A stretch of 64,000 bases of DNA. It comes from Corticimicrobacter sp040137905. Lineage in GTDB: Bacteria; Pseudomonadota; Gammaproteobacteria; Burkholderiales; Burkholderiaceae_B. Every line of letters starts with the position of its first letter. Position 1 is the stretch's first letter. A program made the position numbers and the translations under genes. The notes beneath the pieces were generated by a model that was given only the letters and a program-made list of their open reading frames with translations, searched no databases and had not been told where the DNA came from. Shown here in pieces: positions 1 through 8,765 of the stretch. The stretch spans positions 1-64,000 of the forward strand of contig NZ_JBEFDG010000088.1 of NCBI RefSeq assembly GCF_040137905.1, written 5' to 3'.

Positions 1-1
1 A

Positions 2-205
2 GACAAGGCCTCTGAGTTGCGCGAAAAGGCGCTCAATTCTCTCAAGAGCACGCGGCTCACGCTGCAGGATGCCCAGGAAGAAGTGCTGGCCCGCGGCCGC
101 AAGGCGGTGCGCGCCACCGACGAATATGTGCACGACAAACCCTGGCAGGCCATCGGTGCTGCAGCCGTCGCAGGCTTCCTGCTCGGACTGCTGACGCGCC
201 GCTGA
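2..205 (+). CDS. DUF883 (YqjD/ElaB-like) inner-membrane protein, C-terminal part
   Basis: The reading frame is open through the left edge of the window, so the N-terminus is missing. The visible part is a charged helical stretch followed by one hydrophobic C-terminal segment (AIGAAAVAGFLLGLL) ending in RR. That is the layout of the DUF883/YqjD family: a soluble helix that can bind ribosomes, with a C-terminal membrane anchor. It is followed after one base by a YqjE-like gene and then a YqjK-like gene, the usual yqjDEK order, and the three are probably cotranscribed. The family role is inferred from the anchor and the neighbours. Confidence 0.75.
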   Translation, partial: DKASELREKALNSLKSTRLTLQDAQEEVLARGRKAVRATDEYVHDKPWQAIGAAAVAGFLLGLLTRR

Positions 206-206
206 C

Positions 207-614
207 ATGAGCCTGCGCCGTCAACTGGGCATGATCGCGGCCAGTCTGGCTGCCATGCTCCGCACGCGGCTCGAACTCTTCGGGCTGGAGCTGGCCGAAG
301 TGCGCGGGCGGCTTTTCCAGGCCATAGGCCTGGCGTTCGCCGCAGCCATTTTCCTGACGCTGGCCTTGCTGGTGTTCTCGTTGCTGGTGGCCGTCTGGTT
401 CTGGGCGACAGAGTATCGCTATCTTGCCCTGGGCCTGTTGGCACTGTTCTATGCCGTGCTGGGGGCCTGGTTGCTGCTGTCTGCAAGACGCCAGCTCGAC
501 GCCATTTCCCAGCCGTTTGCCGCTACCATCCAGGAACTGGGCCGCGATGCCGATGCCCTGGGGGCAGCGGTCAGCGTGCACGTACCGCCAGCAGGGGGAT
601 ATCGGGATGAGTAA
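207..614 (+). CDS. YqjE / phage-holin-superfamily (DUF1469) membrane protein
   Basis: A 135-residue protein with an amphipathic N-terminus and two strong hydrophobic segments (about residues 35-65 and 70-95). A soluble tail of about 35 residues follows. This is the size and topology of the YqjE/DUF1469 family, membrane proteins of unknown biochemical role that sit next to YqjD. The gene begins one base after the DUF883 stop and overlaps the next gene by 8 bases, which indicates an operon with translational coupling. Confidence 0.8.
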   Translation: MSLRRQLGMIAASLAAMLRTRLELFGLELAEVRGRLFQAIGLAFAAAIFLTLALLVFSLLVAVWFWATEYRYLALGLLALFYAVLGAWLLLSARRQLDAISQPFAATIQELGRDADALGAAVSVHVPPAGGYRDE

Positions 615-936
615 AGGGCGCTTCGAGCAACTGGCCACGCGCAAGGCCTGGCTGCAGACCCAAGCCGCGATCGAGCGGGCTGAACTGCTGCAGCATGCCG
701 CCGGCGCGCGGCGTGCCCTGCAGCCGGCCTCATGGTTGAGGCAGATCGTGCCGTCCCTGGCACTCAATGGCAATTCGCTGCTGGTCGTATGGCGCCTGCT
801 GCGTCGCTACCCGATGCTGGCTTCGGCAGGCCCTGCCTGGCTGCTGTCGGGCGGCAGCCGTTTCGGCAAGCTGCTCAAGCTGGGCGCAGGTGCCTTGGTG
901 GGATGGCGTTTGCTGCGCCGCAATCGCAACGATTGA
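607..936 (+). CDS. YqjK-like small protein
   Basis: A 109-residue basic protein, third gene of the yqjDEK-like unit. The chosen ATG lies inside the end of the preceding gene (8-base overlap). An earlier in-frame start at 424 would bury half of that gene and is rejected. The N-terminal helix is rich in Arg, Gln and Ala. The C-terminal half contains RR-flanked hydrophobic stretches that may associate with the membrane. No catalytic motif is visible. Position and size make a YqjK-like assignment reasonable, but sequence support is weak. Confidence 0.6.
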   Translation: MSKGRFEQLATRKAWLQTQAAIERAELLQHAAGARRALQPASWLRQIVPSLALNGNSLLVVWRLLRRYPMLASAGPAWLLSGGSRFGKLLKLGAGALVGWRLLRRNRND

Positions 937-940
937 AGGC

Positions 941-978
941 AAAATGCATCCGCTCGACTGAGTGGATGCATTTTTTTC
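941..978. terminator. Bidirectional intrinsic terminator
   Basis: A 15-base-pair stem (941-955 with 960-974, one G-U pair) has a four-base loop. A T run follows on the plus strand and an A run precedes it, so it can stop both the yqjDEK-like unit and the convergent ubiD gene. Confidence 0.85.
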
Positions 979-983
979 GCTGA

Positions 984-2528
984 CTACAGTCCCAGGCGGG
1001 ACCAGATCGCATCGACACGCTGCTTGACGGCAGGGTCCATCACGATGGGCTGGCCCCATTCGCGCTGGGTTTCACCGGGCCACTTGTTGGTGGCATCCAT
1101 ACCCATCTTGCCGCCCAGGCCCGATACGGGCGAGGCAAAATCCAGGTAATCGATGGGTGTGTTCTCGACCAGCACCGTATCGCGTACCGGATCCATGCGG
1201 GTGGTCATGGCCCAGATCACATCCTTCCAGTTGCGAGGATCGATGTCTTCGTCCACCACCACGATGAACTTGGTATACATGAACTGGCGCAGGATGCTCC
1301 AGATGCCGAACATGACGCGCTTGGCGTGGCCGGCGTACTGTTTCTTGATCGATACCACGGCCAGGCGATAGCTGCAGCCCTCGGGCGGCAGGTAGAAATC
1401 GACGATTTCCGGCAACTGGCGACGCAGCAGCGGCACGAACACTTCATTGAAGGCCAGACCGAGAATGGCAGGCTCGTCGAGCGGCTTGCCCGTGTAGGTG
1501 GAATGGTAGAGCGGCTGGCGGCGCATGGTGATGCGTTCGACCGTGAAGACCGGAAACCAGTCCTGTTCGTTGTAGTAGCCGGTGTGATCTCCGTAAGGAC
1601 CTTCGAGGGCCATTTCGTAGCCATTGTCAGGCGGCGGATTGACGCCTTCCGGTACCTCGGGCGTGATGGCGCGCGGGTCGGTGCTTGGCAGGATATGGCC
1701 TTCCAGAATGATCTCGGCGGTGGCCGGCACCGACAGGTCGCTGCCCAGCGCTTCTGCGACCATGGTGCGGGCACCGCGCAGCAGGCCTGCGAACTGGTAT
1801 TCGGACAGGCTGTCGGGCACCGGCGTGACGGCCCCCAGCGTGGTGGCGGGGTCGGCCCCCAGCGCCACGGCCACCGGAAAGGGCTGGCCGGGGTTGGCAC
1901 GGGCATGGTCCCTGAAATCGAGCGCGCCGCCACGATGCGATAGCCAACGCATGATCAGCTTGTTGCGGCCGATGGGCTGCTGGCGGTAGATGCCCAGGTT
2001 CTGGCGGCGGGCATTGGGGCCGCGCGTGATGACCAGTCCCCAGGTCAGCAGCGGTGCAACGTCCCCAGGCCAGCAGGTCTGGATCGGTAGCTGGTTGAGG
2101 TCCACGTCCTGAGCCTCGATCACGATATCCTGGCAATCCGGGTTGCGCACCGTTTTGGGACTCATGTCCCAGAGTGCCGACTTGAGCATCGACAGTTTGC
2201 CGAGCGCGTCGCGCAGACCCTTGGGTGGTTCGGGCTCCTTGAGCGATGCCAGCAGTTCGCCGATGTCGCGCAGGGCGGCGACATCTTCTGCACCCATGCC
2301 GCGGGCGACGCGCTTGGCCGTGCCGAAAAGGTTGGTCAGTACCGGCATGTGTGCCGGACGGCCCTGGTGCAGGACCTGTTCGAACAGCAGTGCCGGGCCG
2401 CCGGCTTGCAGTACACGGTCACTGATCTCGGTGATTTCGAGATGGGACGAGACGGGCTCGGCAATCCGCTTCAGTTCTCCATCCTGTTCGAGTTGGAGGA
2501 TGAAGTCTCGTAGATCGCGGTAATTCAC
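984..2528 (-). CDS. ubiD: UbiD, 3-octaprenyl-4-hydroxybenzoate carboxy-lyase
   Basis: A 514-residue UbiD-family decarboxylase, full length for the family, that removes the carboxyl group of the polyprenyl-hydroxybenzoate intermediate in ubiquinone biosynthesis using prenylated FMN. Family hallmarks include the N-terminal YRDLRDF segment and the conserved central NLGIYR and later GPYGDHTGYY blocks. The GTG at 2528 is preferred because it gives a protein starting NYRDLRDF and has AGGA about 7 bases upstream. A TTG 15 bases further out is possible. The UbiX prenyl-FMN synthase that the enzyme needs is not in the window. Confidence 0.93.
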   Translation of the reverse strand: MNYRDLRDFILQLEQDGELKRIAEPVSSHLEITEISDRVLQAGGPALLFEQVLHQGRPAHMPVLTNLFGTAKRVARGMGAEDVAALRDIGELLASLKEPEPPKGLRDALGKLSMLKSALWDMSPKTVRNPDCQDIVIEAQDVDLNQLPIQTCWPGDVAPLLTWGLVITRGPNARRQNLGIYRQQPIGRNKLIMRWLSHRGGALDFRDHARANPGQPFPVAVALGADPATTLGAVTPVPDSLSEYQFAGLLRGARTMVAEALGSDLSVPATAEIILEGHILPSTDPRAITPEVPEGVNPPPDNGYEMALEGPYGDHTGYYNEQDWFPVFTVERITMRRQPLYHSTYTGKPLDEPAILGLAFNEVFVPLLRRQLPEIVDFYLPPEGCSYRLAVVSIKKQYAGHAKRVMFGIWSILRQFMYTKFIVVVDEDIDPRNWKDVIWAMTTRMDPVRDTVLVENTPIDYLDFASPVSGLGGKMGMDATNKWPGETQREWGQPIVMDPAVKQRVDAIWSRLGL

Positions 2529-2633
2529 GGGGGATTCCTGCAAAGGTGTTACAGTATGGCGCGCTATTGCGCGGGAGGGGCCTGTTCAATCGCCAAGGTT
2601 AACACCGACCTTGGCCTTATGGAATGGAAACAT

Positions 2634-3431
2634 ATGGCCAGCTTGTTCAAGTCTACCGATTCATGGCGCATGTGGCGCAACGCCCAGCATCTGGCTGCGG
2701 AGTTCCTGCGTTCTGCCGCCATCTACTCGGGTATTCTGGTGCTGGTCGCGGGGATGATGGTCATGGTTATGCCCGACATGCGGGCGCGACTCTACGAGGC
2801 TCACGAGGCAGCGCTCAGTGTGTTCGAGAGCATGGCAGGCCGGGACACCTACGGTGTGGCCGGACGGGGCAGCAACGAGGACAGCCTGTCCGGCGATGCG
2901 GTCGGCGATCTCGATATGATGCGTGCCCTGCAGGATGACGGTCGCATCGGCAATGCGGCGGGCACCGAGGTGTCTGCCGAGCAACTGGATGCGTTGCGCA
3001 GCTATATCGCCCGCAAGTACAAGGTGGCCTACGATGCCACCGGCATGATGGTGGCTGGTGCCTTCGAAGCGGCACGCCGCTTCGACATCGATCCGGTCCT
3101 GGTGCTGGCCGTCATGGCGATCGAGTCGCGCTATAACCCCTTTGCAGAAAGTCATGTGGGTGCCCAGGGCCTGATGCAGGTCATGACACGCGTGCATCAC
3201 GACAAGTTCGATGCGCTCGGCGAGGGTGGGCATGCGCTCAACCCCCTGGCCAATATTCATGTCGGCACCCGTATCCTGCGCGATTGCATCCAGCGGCGTG
3301 GATCCGTGGATGGCGGGCTGGCCTGCTATGTCGGCGCGACCGGCCCGGGCGATGGCGGCTATGGTGCCAAGGTCAGGGCCGAGCGGCGCAGGCTTTCTCT
3401 GGCAGCAGGCCTGCCGCTGCGGCGTGATTGA
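2634..3431 (+). CDS. Membrane-anchored lytic transglycosylase (SLT domain)
   Basis: A 265-residue protein with one N-terminal transmembrane segment (about residues 22-42) and a C-terminal transglycosylase SLT domain. The domain shows the catalytic-Glu signature in AIESRYNPFAES, the GAQGLMQVM motif, and a NIHVGTRIL block. Such enzymes cleave peptidoglycan glycan strands with formation of 1,6-anhydro-MurNAc. The ATG at 2634 is preferred because GGAA lies just upstream and it gives a short cytoplasmic lead; an ATG at 2556 would add 26 residues with no family support. The anhydro sugar product is the substrate of anmK, encoded nearby. Confidence 0.85.
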   Translation: MASLFKSTDSWRMWRNAQHLAAEFLRSAAIYSGILVLVAGMMVMVMPDMRARLYEAHEAALSVFESMAGRDTYGVAGRGSNEDSLSGDAVGDLDMMRALQDDGRIGNAAGTEVSAEQLDALRSYIARKYKVAYDATGMMVAGAFEAARRFDIDPVLVLAVMAIESRYNPFAESHVGAQGLMQVMTRVHHDKFDALGEGGHALNPLANIHVGTRILRDCIQRRGSVDGGLACYVGATGPGDGGYGAKVRAERRRLSLAAGLPLRRD

Positions 3432-3541
3432 TGCCGCTGTCCGTATTGTCCTGACCGGCAGCAGGGTCAGCCGATCCGGGCGGCCCGGCTTCCTTTATAC
3501 TTGTACGATAGCGTAGTCTCACATCACAGGCAGCACTGATC

Positions 3542-4606
3542 ATGTCCCAAATTTCTGGCTCCCCTATCAAGGTAGGCATCGTGGGCGGCACCGGCTATAC
3601 CGGCGTCGAGCTGCTGCGCCTGCTGTCGGTACACCCCAATGTTGCCCTGCAGGCGATTACCTCGCGCCAGGAAGATGGTGTGCCGGTGGCCCGCATGTTT
3701 CCCAATCTGCGTGGTCATGTCGATCTGGCGTTCAGCGCACCCGACAAGGCCCGGCTTGACCAGTGTGACGTGGTTTTCTTCGCGACACCGCATGGTGTCG
3801 CCATGCAGCAGGCACGCGAGCTGCTCGACAAGGGCGTGCGGATCATCGATCTGGCAGCCGATTTCCGTCTCAAGGATGTGCAGGTGTTCGAGCAGTGGTA
3901 CAAGGTGCCGCATGCCTGTCCGGATATCCTGGCGGCTTCTGCCTATGGCCTGCCCGAGCTCAACCGGGCGGCCATCGGACAGGCACGGGTGGTCGGCAAT
4001 CCTGGCTGCTATCCCACAACGGTCCTGCTGGGGCTGGCACCGTTGCTCGAAGGGGGCGCTGCGCTGGTCGATACCGCTACATTGATCGCCGATTGCAAGT
4101 CCGGCGTGACCGGGGCCGGTCGCAAGGCCGAGGTGCACACCCTGTTTTCCGAGGCCAGTGACTCGTTCAAGGCCTATGGCGTTTCCGGCCACCGGCACCA
4201 TCCAGAAATCGTTGCGCAGCTTGGCCGTCTGTCGAGTGCGCCGATCGGCCTGACCTTCGTGCCGCACCTGGTGCCCATGGTGCGGGGCATGCATTCGACG
4301 CTCTATGCACGTATCCGGCCCGAAGCCCTCGATACTGATTTTCAGGCCCTGTTCGAGGCACGCTACGCGGACGAGCCGTTCGTGGATGTGCTGCCGGCAG
4401 GCAGTACGCCTGAAACGCGTTCCGTGCGCGCATCGAATATGGTCCGTATTGCCGTGCATCGTCCGGGCGATGGTGACCAACTGGTTATCCTGGTTGTGCA
4501 GGACAATCTGGTCAAGGGGGCATCCGGCCAGGCCGTGCAGAACATGAATCTGCTGTGCGGCCTGCCCGAAACGACAGGACTGGAACAGGTCGCCATCCTG
4601 CCGTAA
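3542..4606 (+). CDS. argC: N-acetyl-gamma-glutamyl-phosphate reductase
   Basis: A 354-residue ArgC, which performs the NADPH-dependent reduction of N-acetylglutamyl phosphate in arginine biosynthesis. The N-terminal dinucleotide-binding motif is GGTGYTG. The catalytic cysteine is C156 in GNPGCYPT, and the HRHHPE segment is the conserved C-terminal-domain histidine region. Its stop codon overlaps an ATG by one base, but the next gene more likely starts 15 bases on. Confidence 0.96.
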   Translation: MSQISGSPIKVGIVGGTGYTGVELLRLLSVHPNVALQAITSRQEDGVPVARMFPNLRGHVDLAFSAPDKARLDQCDVVFFATPHGVAMQQARELLDKGVRIIDLAADFRLKDVQVFEQWYKVPHACPDILAASAYGLPELNRAAIGQARVVGNPGCYPTTVLLGLAPLLEGGAALVDTATLIADCKSGVTGAGRKAEVHTLFSEASDSFKAYGVSGHRHHPEIVAQLGRLSSAPIGLTFVPHLVPMVRGMHSTLYARIRPEALDTDFQALFEARYADEPFVDVLPAGSTPETRSVRASNMVRIAVHRPGDGDQLVILVVQDNLVKGASGQAVQNMNLLCGLPETTGLEQVAILP

Positions 4607-4620
4607 TGGAAGAAAGTCGT

Positions 4621-5436
4621 ATGCCTGTTGCAGATCAGGCCAGTCTTGAGGCTGCGCCGGCGGCGGGCCGTGCGCGCCGTCGGCGACGCCATCATGATTA
4701 TGCCGTTTTTGCCCTGGGGGCTGTGGCGGGGGCTTTGTTGTGTGCCCTGGCGCTCTGGCTGCTCTTTTTGCGGCCCGAACCTGCGGCGACGCCGGTGACA
4801 GGTGTTGCAGCGACGCCTGAAGAGCGTGCCTTGCAAGCCAACTTGCAGCAAAAGGAAGCTGAGTTGCGGTTCCTGCGTGCGCAACTGGATACGGCCGATG
4901 GCCAGATCGCCATCGAGCAGGGAGCCCGACAGAGCATGGAACAGTCCATGCGTGCCCTGCAGGACGAAATCGGCGGCCTGCGCGAACGGTTGGCGTTTTT
5001 CGAGCAACTGTTGCCGCCAGGTCCGGCCGGCTCGGTCGGCGTGCGGGGTATGGATGTCAAGTTGCAGGGAGATGCGCTGAGCTTTACGACCCTGGTCACG
5101 CGCCAGGGACAGGGCTTGCCGGAGTTCAGCGGCATGTTGCGGTTTTCTGCTACTGGCTTGCAGAATGGCAACCCGGTGACGCTTGCCTTGCATCCGGTCA
5201 CGGCAGCGGGCAGTGCTGTGGGAGCAGATGCCGGTGCGGTTTCAGGCAGCAATGCCCCGGCCGAGGTGCAGGCAGGCGAGGCACATGACGCTGCGTTGGT
5301 GTTGCGTTTTGATCAGTACCAGCGCAACCAGGGTGTGCTGGCCATCCCGCCTGGTTTCGTGCCCGAAAGCGTGACGGTGCAGGTGCTGGAAGGGGATAGC
5401 GTACGTGCGACACACACGCAGCAATTGCCGCTTTGA
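4621..5436 (+). CDS. DUF6776-type single-pass membrane protein
   Basis: A 271-residue protein. It has a basic N-terminus (RARRRRRHH), one transmembrane helix at about residues 24-45, and a coiled-coil-like segment at about 65-125 rich in Glu, Gln and Leu. A beta-rich C-terminal periplasmic domain follows. The layout and the position between argC and erpA match the DUF6776 family of Burkholderiales, whose function is unknown. The ATG at 4621 is preferred over the one at 4606 because GGAAGAAAG lies upstream only of the former. A bactofilin gene sometimes found next to such genes is absent here. Confidence 0.65.
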   Translation: MPVADQASLEAAPAAGRARRRRRHHDYAVFALGAVAGALLCALALWLLFLRPEPAATPVTGVAATPEERALQANLQQKEAELRFLRAQLDTADGQIAIEQGARQSMEQSMRALQDEIGGLRERLAFFEQLLPPGPAGSVGVRGMDVKLQGDALSFTTLVTRQGQGLPEFSGMLRFSATGLQNGNPVTLALHPVTAAGSAVGADAGAVSGSNAPAEVQAGEAHDAALVLRFDQYQRNQGVLAIPPGFVPESVTVQVLEGDSVRATHTQQLPL

Positions 5437-5553
5437 GATCCGGGCGGCTTCACGCTGATCCGGGTTTGTTGCATAATAGTTTTCATCAATCTCGCCAGAC
5501 TACAGGGCGGGATGTCATTTCAAGCGGTCCGGAGCGGATCGCAGGAGTACATC

Positions 5554-5922
5554 ATGAGCACAGTGACAGAAACCGTCGATCTGCAAGCGCCGCCGGTGCC
5601 CATTCTCTTTACGGATGCCGCAGCAGCCAAGGTCAAGGACCTGTTGGCCGAAGAAGGCAACCCCGATCTCAAGCTGCGGGTGTTTGTTCAGGGGGGGGGC
5701 TGCTCGGGCTTCCAGTATGGCTTCACCTTCGATGAGGTCATGAATGAAGATGATACCGCCCTTGATAAGGGGGGGGTCCAGTTGCTGGTCGATCCCATGA
5801 GCTTCCAGTACCTGCTGGGTGCCGAGATCGACTACAAGGAAGATCTGGATGGCTCCCAGTTCGTGATCCGCAACCCTAATGCCACCACGACCTGCGGTTG
5901 CGGGTCTTCGTTCTCGGTTTGA
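5554..5922 (+). CDS. erpA: Iron-sulfur cluster insertion protein ErpA
   Basis: A 122-residue A-type Fe-S carrier. The three cluster-binding cysteines are visible in QGGGCSGFQYGF and in the C-terminal CGCGSSF. It delivers Fe-S clusters to target enzymes such as those of isoprenoid synthesis. The ATG at 5554 has AGGAG 8 bases upstream and gives the usual length; the ATG at 5512 adds residues without family support. The gene carries G9 (5691-5699) and G8 (5769-5776) homopolymer runs. Confidence 0.95.
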   Translation: MSTVTETVDLQAPPVPILFTDAAAAKVKDLLAEEGNPDLKLRVFVQGGGCSGFQYGFTFDEVMNEDDTALDKGGVQLLVDPMSFQYLLGAEIDYKEDLDGSQFVIRNPNATTTCGCGSSFSV

Positions 5923-5932
5923 TTCCTGCTTT

Positions 5933-5959
5933 GCCGGGCTGGCTTGTTGCAAGCCCGGC
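5933..5959. terminator. Possible terminator hairpin between erpA and anmK
   Basis: A perfect 8-base-pair GC-rich stem (5933-5940 with 5952-5959) lies between two convergent genes. No clear T run follows, so it is either a weak terminator or an RNA-end-protecting hairpin. Confidence 0.4.
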
Positions 5960-5971
5960 AGGGCCCGGCAC

Positions 5972-7087
5972 TCAGGCCGGGTAGCGTGCACCCAGGATGG
6001 TCATGTGGCGTGCACCGGTTACCTCGGGCAGGCCTGCAGGTATTGCTTGTTCAAAGGCATGGGCCAGCCAGGCAAAGGCAGCCGCCTCGACTTGCTGAGC
6101 AGGAATGCCTTGTGTGTCCGTCGGCATGACCTGGCAGGGCAATGCGTCTGCCAGCGCCTGCATCAGGCGTCCATTGGCGGCACCTCCACCGCAGACCAGC
6201 ATTCTGCCGACATCGGCAGCGTGGCGCGCCATGTCACGGCATATGGTGTGTACGGTCAACGCGAGCAGGGTGGCCTGCACATCTTCAGGGCGCAGGGTAT
6301 GCGCACCGTGGCTGGCAATCCGTTGTTCCAGCCAGGCCAGGCTGAACAGGTCGCGTCCGGTCGATTTGGGCGGTGGCAGGTCTAGCCAGGGTTCGCTTGA
6401 GAGCAGCGTAGCGAGCAGATCGGGATTGCAGTGACCACTGCCAGCCCAGTTCCCGTCGCGATCATACGGCTGGCTTGTGTGACGCAGGCACCAGGCATCC
6501 ATCAGCATGTTGGCAGGACCTGTGTCAAAGCCCTGCGGGGCAACTCCCGGTCGCAGGATCGTCAGATTGGCAATACCGCCCAGATTCAGGATGGCCTGTG
6601 GTGCGGCCTGCTGGAATGCGGCTGCGTGAAAGGCGGGGACCAGTGGCGCACCCTGGCCGCCGGCAGCGACATCGCGACTGCGAAAATCGGCGATCACGGC
6701 AATACCGGACAGCTCGGCCAGCAAGGCGGGGGCATTGAGTTGCAGGGTAAAACCCAGGTCCGGGCGGTGTCGGATGGTCTGCCCATGCGCGCCAATGGCC
6801 CGAATCGCGGCGGTGGTGAGTCCGGCATGTCGCAGCACGTCGGCGCAGGCCTGGGCATAAAGACGTGCCAGCCTGTTGGCTGCCACTGCGGCGCGGGTCA
6901 GTTCGTCATGGGAGGGGGTGTGCAGTGCCAGCAACTCGGCGCGAAGATCATCCGGCAGCGGCAGGCAGGCATGGGCTTCGATGTTGAAACGGACAGCCTG
7001 ATCCGACGCATCGGTATCGATTTGCAGAATGACCGCGTCAATACCATCCAGACTGGTGCCTGACATCAGGCCGATATAGCGTTCCAT
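5972..7087 (-). CDS. anmK: Anhydro-N-acetylmuramic acid kinase
   Basis: A 371-residue AnmK. It phosphorylates and hydrolyses 1,6-anhydro-MurNAc released by lytic transglycosylases, returning it to the amino-sugar pool. The N-terminal phosphate-binding motif MSGTSLDGID is diagnostic. Further family blocks are GQTIRH, LNLGGIAN, FDTGPAN and CGGGAANG. The gene is leftward and is preceded by the M23 peptidase in the same direction (71-base gap), forming a peptidoglycan-turnover pair. Confidence 0.95.
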   Translation of the reverse strand: MERYIGLMSGTSLDGIDAVILQIDTDASDQAVRFNIEAHACLPLPDDLRAELLALHTPSHDELTRAAVAANRLARLYAQACADVLRHAGLTTAAIRAIGAHGQTIRHRPDLGFTLQLNAPALLAELSGIAVIADFRSRDVAAGGQGAPLVPAFHAAAFQQAAPQAILNLGGIANLTILRPGVAPQGFDTGPANMLMDAWCLRHTSQPYDRDGNWAGSGHCNPDLLATLLSSEPWLDLPPPKSTGRDLFSLAWLEQRIASHGAHTLRPEDVQATLLALTVHTICRDMARHAADVGRMLVCGGGAANGRLMQALADALPCQVMPTDTQGIPAQQVEAAAFAWLAHAFEQAIPAGLPEVTGARHMTILGARYPA

Positions 7088-7158
7088 GGCTGTATGGGAA
7101 ACGGCCTGACGGGGACGTGCAGACCGTATTTCCTGTGGATGCTTGCGAAGAACCGTGT

Positions 7159-8595
7159 TCAGCGGCTGGCCAGTGCCGTGCCGAGATCGGGCATGGCATC
7201 CTGGAACTCGGCCAGCAGTTCGAGCTGTTCGCGCATGGGCTGGGTATTGCGCCGGAATTCGTTGAGCTGCCGGTTGTCCAGCGCCTCGGCGACCGGCAGA
7301 TCGATGGACAGTGGATCGACCGGCTTGTTGGCGATGCGGAACTCATAGTGCAGGTGAGGACCGGTGGCCCATCCCGTCGAGCCGACGTAGCCGATGACCT
7401 GTCCCTGGCTGATCGATGCGCCCTTGGTGATGCCGGGAGCAATCCGGCTCTGGTGCGCGTAGAGGGTGGTGTATTGGCCGTGGTGCTGCAGGATCACGAC
7501 ATTGCCGTAGCCGTTTTGCCAGCCCGCGAAGGCGACCTTGGCATTGGCGGTGGCGTGGATCGGAGTGCCGGTCGGTGCTGCGTAGTCAACGCCACTGTGC
7601 ATGCGCCACGATTTGTGGATGGGATGCATGCGACGACCGAAATTGGAGCTGATCCGGGTGAATTGCAGGGGCGTGCGGGTGAAGGTGCCTTTCAGGCTGC
7701 TGCCCTCCAGGTCGTAGTAGCTGCCACTGCCGTTGTCGGCCTGGTACCAGACGGCATTATGCTCCTGCCCCTTGTTGGTGAATTCAAGGGCCAGTACGCG
7801 TCCCGTGCCAGCCTGGCGGCCTTCGTGCATGCGGGTCTCGTAGACGACGCGAAACTGGTCGCCCTTGCGCAGGTCGCGAATGAAATCGATCTTGCTGCTC
7901 AGGATATCAGCCATCTGCATGGTGATGGCATCCGGCACGCCGGCTGCATCGGTGGCTCCGAACAGCGAGTTGTTGATGGTGCCCATGGCGACCCGCACCT
8001 GTCCGGTGGTGTCGTGCTTGAGTTCTTCTGCGCGAAAGCCGTCTTCACTGGCCTGAACCTGCAGCATGGCCGTAATCACCTTGCCGTCTTCGGTGGTGCC
8101 GGGCGTATGGATGTAGCGCAGCCAGCGCATCTTGCCATTGGCGTCATGCGCGGCCTGGACCGTCCGCCCGGGGTAGAGGCGGTAGATGCTGCGGGCCTCG
8201 GGGGTCACGGTCAGGAATTGCTGCAGGCCGGGTTCGTTGATCTCGAGGCGTGCCAGCAGGGCAGCCAAGGTATCTCCCGAACGGATGCGGGTCTCGGAGA
8301 TGTAGATGTCTTCTTCGATGTCTGGCGCGGTGGCGGGGGCTGTCTCGACATCGGTGGCCGGCAATTCGAACGTCAGTGGAACGATGCTGGAGACGGTGCG
8401 GCGTGCAGGCAGGTCGCTGGCGTCATCGGGCGGTACCATGCCGATGGCGGCGGCGGTGCCGAAGAGCGCCACGGCGGCAGCCAGGATGGTGCGCTGCAGT
8501 TTGCCGAGACGGAGGAAGGAGCCTGTGCGATGGCTGTGTTCGGTGCGGGGGGCGGAATCGGAATCCCTGGGCTGGCGGTTCTGTCCGTTCGGCAT
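7159..8595 (-). CDS. M23-family peptidoglycan metallopeptidase (MepM/Csd3-like)
   Basis: A 478-residue envelope protein. A polar N-terminus is followed by one transmembrane segment (about residues 33-50). A LysM-like/Csd3-type N-terminal region (SGDTLAALLARLEI) comes next, and a C-terminal M23 lysostaphin-type domain ends the protein. Zinc and catalytic residues are in HSGVDYAAPTGTP, YGNVVILQHHG and GPHLHYEFR. Family members cut peptide cross-links of peptidoglycan. The promoter region carries a near-perfect LexA operator at 8615-8634, about 20 bases upstream of the ATG, suggesting DNA-damage control. Confidence 0.9.
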   Translation of the reverse strand: MPNGQNRQPRDSDSAPRTEHSHRTGSFLRLGKLQRTILAAAVALFGTAAAIGMVPPDDASDLPARRTVSSIVPLTFELPATDVETAPATAPDIEEDIYISETRIRSGDTLAALLARLEINEPGLQQFLTVTPEARSIYRLYPGRTVQAAHDANGKMRWLRYIHTPGTTEDGKVITAMLQVQASEDGFRAEELKHDTTGQVRVAMGTINNSLFGATDAAGVPDAITMQMADILSSKIDFIRDLRKGDQFRVVYETRMHEGRQAGTGRVLALEFTNKGQEHNAVWYQADNGSGSYYDLEGSSLKGTFTRTPLQFTRISSNFGRRMHPIHKSWRMHSGVDYAAPTGTPIHATANAKVAFAGWQNGYGNVVILQHHGQYTTLYAHQSRIAPGITKGASISQGQVIGYVGSTGWATGPHLHYEFRIANKPVDPLSIDLPVAEALDNRQLNEFRRNTQPMREQLELLAEFQDAMPDLGTALASR

Positions 8596-8614
8596 TACGC
8601 AATATGTCCTGTTA

Positions 8615-8634
8615 TACTGTACGAAAATACAGTA
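8615..8634. promoter_or_regulatory. LexA (SOS) operator candidate
   Basis: TACTGT-N8-ACAGTA matches the gammaproteobacterial LexA consensus core CTGT-N8-ACAG and its flanking TA/TA bases. It lies between the divergent M23 peptidase (ATG at 8595) and tyrS (ATG at 8766). On the minus strand a TATAAC -10-like element overlaps its proximal end, which would place LexA over the M23 promoter. Confidence 0.7.
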
Positions 8635-8765
8635 AATTTGGGAAAAATCGGCAAAAGATTATCTAACCCGTTATCCTATCGTATCGATACCCAAATATCG
8701 AGCGTTTTTACGCACGCTATCATTTCCCGATTCGTTCCAATCTTTTACTGCTGGTTTTTACTGAA

